From CAYYNP01 sp964472545 (GTDB lineage: Bacteria; Planctomycetota; Planctomycetia; Pirellulales; Thermoguttaceae): a stretch of DNA of 15,200 nt. The stretch covers positions 1 to 15,200 of the forward strand of contig CAYYNP010000243.1 in assembly GCA_964472545.1 (NCBI GenBank). The letters are read 5' to 3'. Within the stretch, counting starts at the first letter, position 1, and each line of letters begins with the position of its first letter. The notes below the pieces were generated by a model. The model made no database searches. It had not been told where the DNA came from and saw only the letters and a program-made list of their open reading frames with translations. The translations under genes were made by a program, and so were the position numbers. Below, in pieces: positions 13,106-15,200 of this stretch.

Positions 13106-13718
13106 GCCGCGCGGATTGCTGACGACAGCCGGCCAATACGGCCGGCGGGCGTCTCCCGCACTGGGCGAACTCTCATCCAACCGTCGTGTACCGACAAGGC
13201 CGCCGTGCAGCGGTGCAGGTCCCGGCGACGGGTCGCCCGGACCGGAGCGTAGACCAACTTCATTCTGAGGGGATGATGCTCCCTCACCAGAAGCTTGGCC
13301 AACCACCGCAGTACGATCAATAACGCGTGCACTGTTCGATCCATCCCCAACAACGCCGGCTGGTTCTTGCTGACTTATACAGACCCAATCGAAAACTCGC
13401 TGCGAACTGCTACTCGGCTCCGGTTTCCCCAAGGGGCCGCCGAAGACACTCGTCGTCCTATTCTTTCATCAGGTTGCTAGCACAAAACACACGGTCGAGG
13501 GCTCATGTGCCGCCGACAGGATTCTAACTAGGATACAATCTTAGCAGAGTTTTGGCAGACTGCAACGGAGAATGGAGGCCCGGCAGCAGATAACTTCTGT
13601 CTGTGGTGCAGTTTAGGACGCACGGCCTGGGGGACTGGGAGGACTGCACCGTCTCGCCCCACCCACGAGAAGGGTGCTCAATGCTGTTGCTCTGTTGGGG
13701 CAGCGCCGCTACAGGTCT
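13106..13718. other. Stretch without a recognisable intact gene
   Basis: No open frame on either strand here has family character or a credible ribosome site. It holds the upstream part of the possible pentapeptide remnant, a TACAAT box at 13534-13539 and an 8-bp inverted repeat (13605-13612 with 13643-13650), which may mark a small transcript. Confidence 0.5.
13534..13680 (+). ncRNA. Weak candidate small RNA with a -10-like box
   Basis: TACAAT at 13534-13539 follows CCGACA at 13513-13518 (15-base spacer, weak -35). About 65 bases downstream GGTGCAGT (13605-13612) pairs perfectly with ACTGCACC (13643-13650) around a G-rich 30-base loop. A 14-codon open frame (ATG 13572, with GGAG only 2-3 bases away) is too poorly placed to call. 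The evidence is limited to these signals. Confidence 0.2.
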
Positions 13719-14672
13719 TCATTCGCCACCCACGGCCTGCTCTTTTTGGCCACCAAACTCGGCCCACAGCCGGGCCAGCAGTGTGCCGGTGAACATACAG
13801 CCGAACATGTAGAGCGTGGGCACGATGGCCTCGGGCGACTGCTCACCGAAGGTCTCTTGGGCGAGGACGGCTCCGAGTCCCGCATTCTGCATACCGATTT
13901 CTAGGGTCAGAGCGCGGCGCATCGGGCCGGTGACCCGTAATGCATAACCGCCCACCGTTCCAATCAGGTATCCGCCGACGTTGATCGCCAACAGGGCTAA
14001 CAACAGCCGAGCGCCAACGTCGCTGAAATGGCCGCTCTTGTCCGCCACGATGACGGCGATAATCCAGAGGATGGCCAGATTCGCCATCGTGGGCCCCCAT
14101 CGCGTGGCAACCCGGTTCCAGGTGGCGTTTCGCCGCGAAAGCAGATGGCCGGCAACGACGGGAATCACGACCATCCAACAGAGCTGCCAACTCTCCTTCA
14201 GCACGGAGATTTCCACCCATTGACTCAGGGCGATCCACAGCGCGAAGGGCACGACCAGCGGCGAGAGCAGCGTTGCCGACGCGGTAAGGCTCACCGAGTA
14301 GCTCACGTTGCCCCGGGCCACCAGTGTCAATACGTTCGAGGCCATTGCCCCGGGCACGCAGCCGACCATGATCACGCCGGCAAGCCATGCGCCTTCCAGG
14401 CCAAACAGCCGGCCCATCCCATAAGCCAGAAACGGCATCGAAGCATACTGGATCGCCGTGCCGCCCAATACGGTCGGCCATCTCTGGGCAACTCGCCGGA
14501 TTTCGTCGTGGGGCAACAGCGAGCCGACGGCCAACATCGTCACGGCGAAGAGATACCTCAAGCCCGGCGCCGAAAGCAAGAGTGGATTGTACTCGTTGGC
14601 TAACCACTGGCGTGAGAAGTACGCCAACAGTCCCAGCACCGTCAGCCACAGCAGCAAGAATCGTTGGAGCAT
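13719..14672 (-). CDS. Bile acid:sodium symporter (BASS) family transporter
   Basis: A 317-residue protein with eight to ten hydrophobic spans, normal length for the family. The characteristic first discontinuous helix appears as GCVPGAMASNVLTLVARGN (104-122, Asn113), and the second as TLEIGMQNAGLGAVLA (256-271) with Glu258 and Gln262, which align with the sodium-site residues of bacterial ASBT homologues. It probably imports an organic anion with sodium across the inner membrane; bacterial members carry diverse carboxylates, so bile acid itself is not implied. ATG 14672 begins directly before the first hydrophobic span, with only a weak GAAG upstream. It lies 86 bases downstream of a small membrane-protein gene on the same strand and is likely co-transcribed with it. 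Confidence 0.92.
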   Translation of the reverse strand: MLQRFLLLWLTVLGLLAYFSRQWLANEYNPLLLSAPGLRYLFAVTMLAVGSLLPHDEIRRVAQRWPTVLGGTAIQYASMPFLAYGMGRLFGLEGAWLAGVIMVGCVPGAMASNVLTLVARGNVSYSVSLTASATLLSPLVVPFALWIALSQWVEISVLKESWQLCWMVVIPVVAGHLLSRRNATWNRVATRWGPTMANLAILWIIAVIVADKSGHFSDVGARLLLALLAINVGGYLIGTVGGYALRVTGPMRRALTLEIGMQNAGLGAVLAQETFGEQSPEAIVPTLYMFGCMFTGTLLARLWAEFGGQKEQAVGGE

Positions 14673-14758
14673 CGCTTCGTGCGGTGGCCGCTTCCTTCAG
14701 ATCGCTTCCGCCGGCGTCTACACTCGACGGCAACGACCGCGGGCAATCTGGGCGCGCG

Positions 14759-14908
14759 TTACGCCGTGTGTGGATTTCCGCTTCGCGAGCTAAGCCGCTG
14801 CAACAAGAGCACCGGCCAGGCAAACAACAGAAACACCGATACGGCCAAAACGAACACGCAGTAGGCCGTACCCAATCGCAATCCTGATACGAAAATCGCC
14901 TTCCACAT
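14759..14908 (-). CDS. Small single-span membrane protein (49 aa)
   Basis: A 49-residue protein, mostly one hydrophobic helix (GTAYCVFVLAVSVFLLFAWP) with basic residues on both sides (K3 and R11; R38, R42). ATG 14908 was chosen over the upstream GTG at 15025 because AGGAG sits 8 bases before it (within AGGAGAGGA, + strand 14913-14921), one of the best ribosome sites in the window, and because the upstream extension has no family character. No family is recognised. Its position before the BASS transporter gene suggests a linked or accessory membrane function, which is inference only. Confidence 0.6.
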   Translation of the reverse strand: MWKAIFVSGLRLGTAYCVFVLAVSVFLLFAWPVLLLQRLSSRSGNPHTA

Positions 14909-14965
14909 GGCTTCCTCTCCTTTGTCGGTGCGAAGACTCTGAGGAGATAAACCACCAGTAGCTGC

Positions 14966-14971
14966 ATCATA
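14966..14971 (-). promoter_or_regulatory. Possible -10 box upstream of the small membrane protein
   Basis: TATGAT on the minus strand lies about 58 bases before ATG 14908. No convincing -35 is present 16-18 bases further upstream. Confidence 0.25.
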
Positions 14972-15044
14972 ACCGAAACGACCGGCGCCTGCCATCGTTT
15001 TTGCCGCGGCTACCCATTTTGTCACATTTAGGGCAGACCGACGG

Positions 15045-15066
15045 GTGCCGCAACAACTTGTGGCAC
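15045..15066 (-). terminator. Hairpin, possible terminator of a gene at the contig edge
   Basis: A 9-bp stem with one G-U-type pair (GTGCCGCAA with TTGTGGCAC) and a CAAC tetraloop. It lies just downstream, on the minus strand, of the TAA at 15073-15075 that closes a possible truncated coding region. There is no clear T-tract. Confidence 0.35.
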
Positions 15067-15072
15067 AACGTG

Positions 15073-15150
15073 TTAGTGCGCAACGAACTGCACTTCCTTC
15101 AATCCCGACGATTTGCCATACTTCTGCCGAACAACGCAGGGCCCCCGCCG
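15073..15150 (-). CDS. Possible 3' end of a truncated gene
   Basis: The minus-strand frame ending at TAA 15073 gives a C-terminal peptide containing RQKYGKSSGLKEVQFVAH, which looks protein-like. The upstream sequence is lost in the poly-C end. It is too short to assign to a family. Confidence 0.22.
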   Translation of the reverse strand, partial: RRGPCVVRQKYGKSSGLKEVQFVAH

Positions 15151-15152
15151 CT

Positions 15153-15200
15153 CCCCCCCCCCCCCCACCCCCCCCCCCAACGCCCCCCCCCCCCCCCCCC
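15153..15200. other. Near-homopolymeric C tract at the window end
   Basis: The last 48 bases are C apart from a handful of A and G. The reverse complement is poly-G, the typical no-signal output of two-colour sequencing, so this is more likely an assembly or read artefact at a contig end than genomic sequence. Confidence 0.8.

Larger units (their letters stand above)
12849..13353 (-). pseudogene. Possible frame-disrupted pentapeptide-repeat gene
   Basis: Two arrays of 15-base units (13061-13105 and 12915-12989) lie on the rny side of an otherwise gene-free kilobase. Read on the minus strand, the first encodes AAILEAAILEATSLEAAV in the frame open from 13353 to 12877. The second reads as SGKTLSGEIPSAEIP-type pentapeptides only in a different frame, ending at the stop 12849-12851. 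Arrays with a 15-base period fit pentapeptide-repeat coding DNA, and the shift between frames suggests decay. No convincing start codon or N-terminal domain is visible, and the array could instead be non-coding minisatellite DNA. An alternative open frame, 12710-13432, gives only an Arg/Gly-rich peptide with no family character. Confidence 0.3.

Noticed and set aside
14909..15025. N-terminal extension of the 49-aa protein to a GTG at 15025
   Set aside because: The inner ATG 14908 has a strong Shine-Dalgarno sequence, and the extension adds a Gly/Ala-rich stretch with no features.

Overview
The window looks like GC-rich chromosomal DNA from a planctomycete, probably of the Pirellulales type and possibly from a metagenome-assembled contig. 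The evidence is a proline-rich repeat protein with a discoidin-like domain, an Agl23/TIGR03663-type membrane protein, a leucine-rich-repeat protein carrying the 'FSIRSLLVLV' membrane motif common in that phylum, and intergenic arrays of GTCACCCC-like octamers. This taxonomic call is inference; there is no rRNA or tRNA gene here to anchor it. The last ~48 bases are almost pure C, which suggests a contig end with low-quality sequence. The first bases lie inside a 12-bp tandem repeat.

Layout. 1-894 (+) is the 3' part of a gene encoding 24 PPVD-type tetrapeptides and then a discoidin-like domain. It is followed closely by 906-3062 (+), an Agl23-like polytopic GT-C protein whose C-terminal soluble module is duplicated. 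3081-4760 (-) is a convergent thiamine-diphosphate enzyme of the benzoylformate decarboxylase type. A divergent promoter region (4761-4931) leads into a tight four-gene (+) operon: a short GT39-like membrane protein (4932-6035), a second GT39-like protein (6053-7849), a secreted or anchored alpha/beta hydrolase (7846-8700) and a membrane-anchored LRR protein (8697-9914). The last two junctions are 4-bp overlaps.

10171-10977 (-) and 11181-12740 (-) are ymdB and rny, a conserved bacterial RNA-decay pair, here separated and flanked by octamer repeat arrays. 12741-13718 has no intact gene. It holds 15-bp tandem repeats that look like a frame-disrupted pentapeptide-repeat gene, and a possible small RNA. 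13719-14672 (-) is a bile acid:sodium symporter family transporter, preceded by a 49-residue single-span membrane protein (14759-14908, -) with a strong Shine-Dalgarno sequence.

How the genes relate. Three GT-C fold proteins lie within 7 kb, suggesting surface glycan or glycoprotein assembly, but no donor-lipid synthase, flippase or oligosaccharyltransferase is visible. Rny and YmdB are expected to work together in mRNA turnover. I found no convincing new multi-gene system. The most interesting signals are repeat-like DNA that appears to be inserted in frame inside two membrane-protein genes, the duplicated YWPLPWYLR module, the N67D change in YmdB, and the decayed pentapeptide locus.
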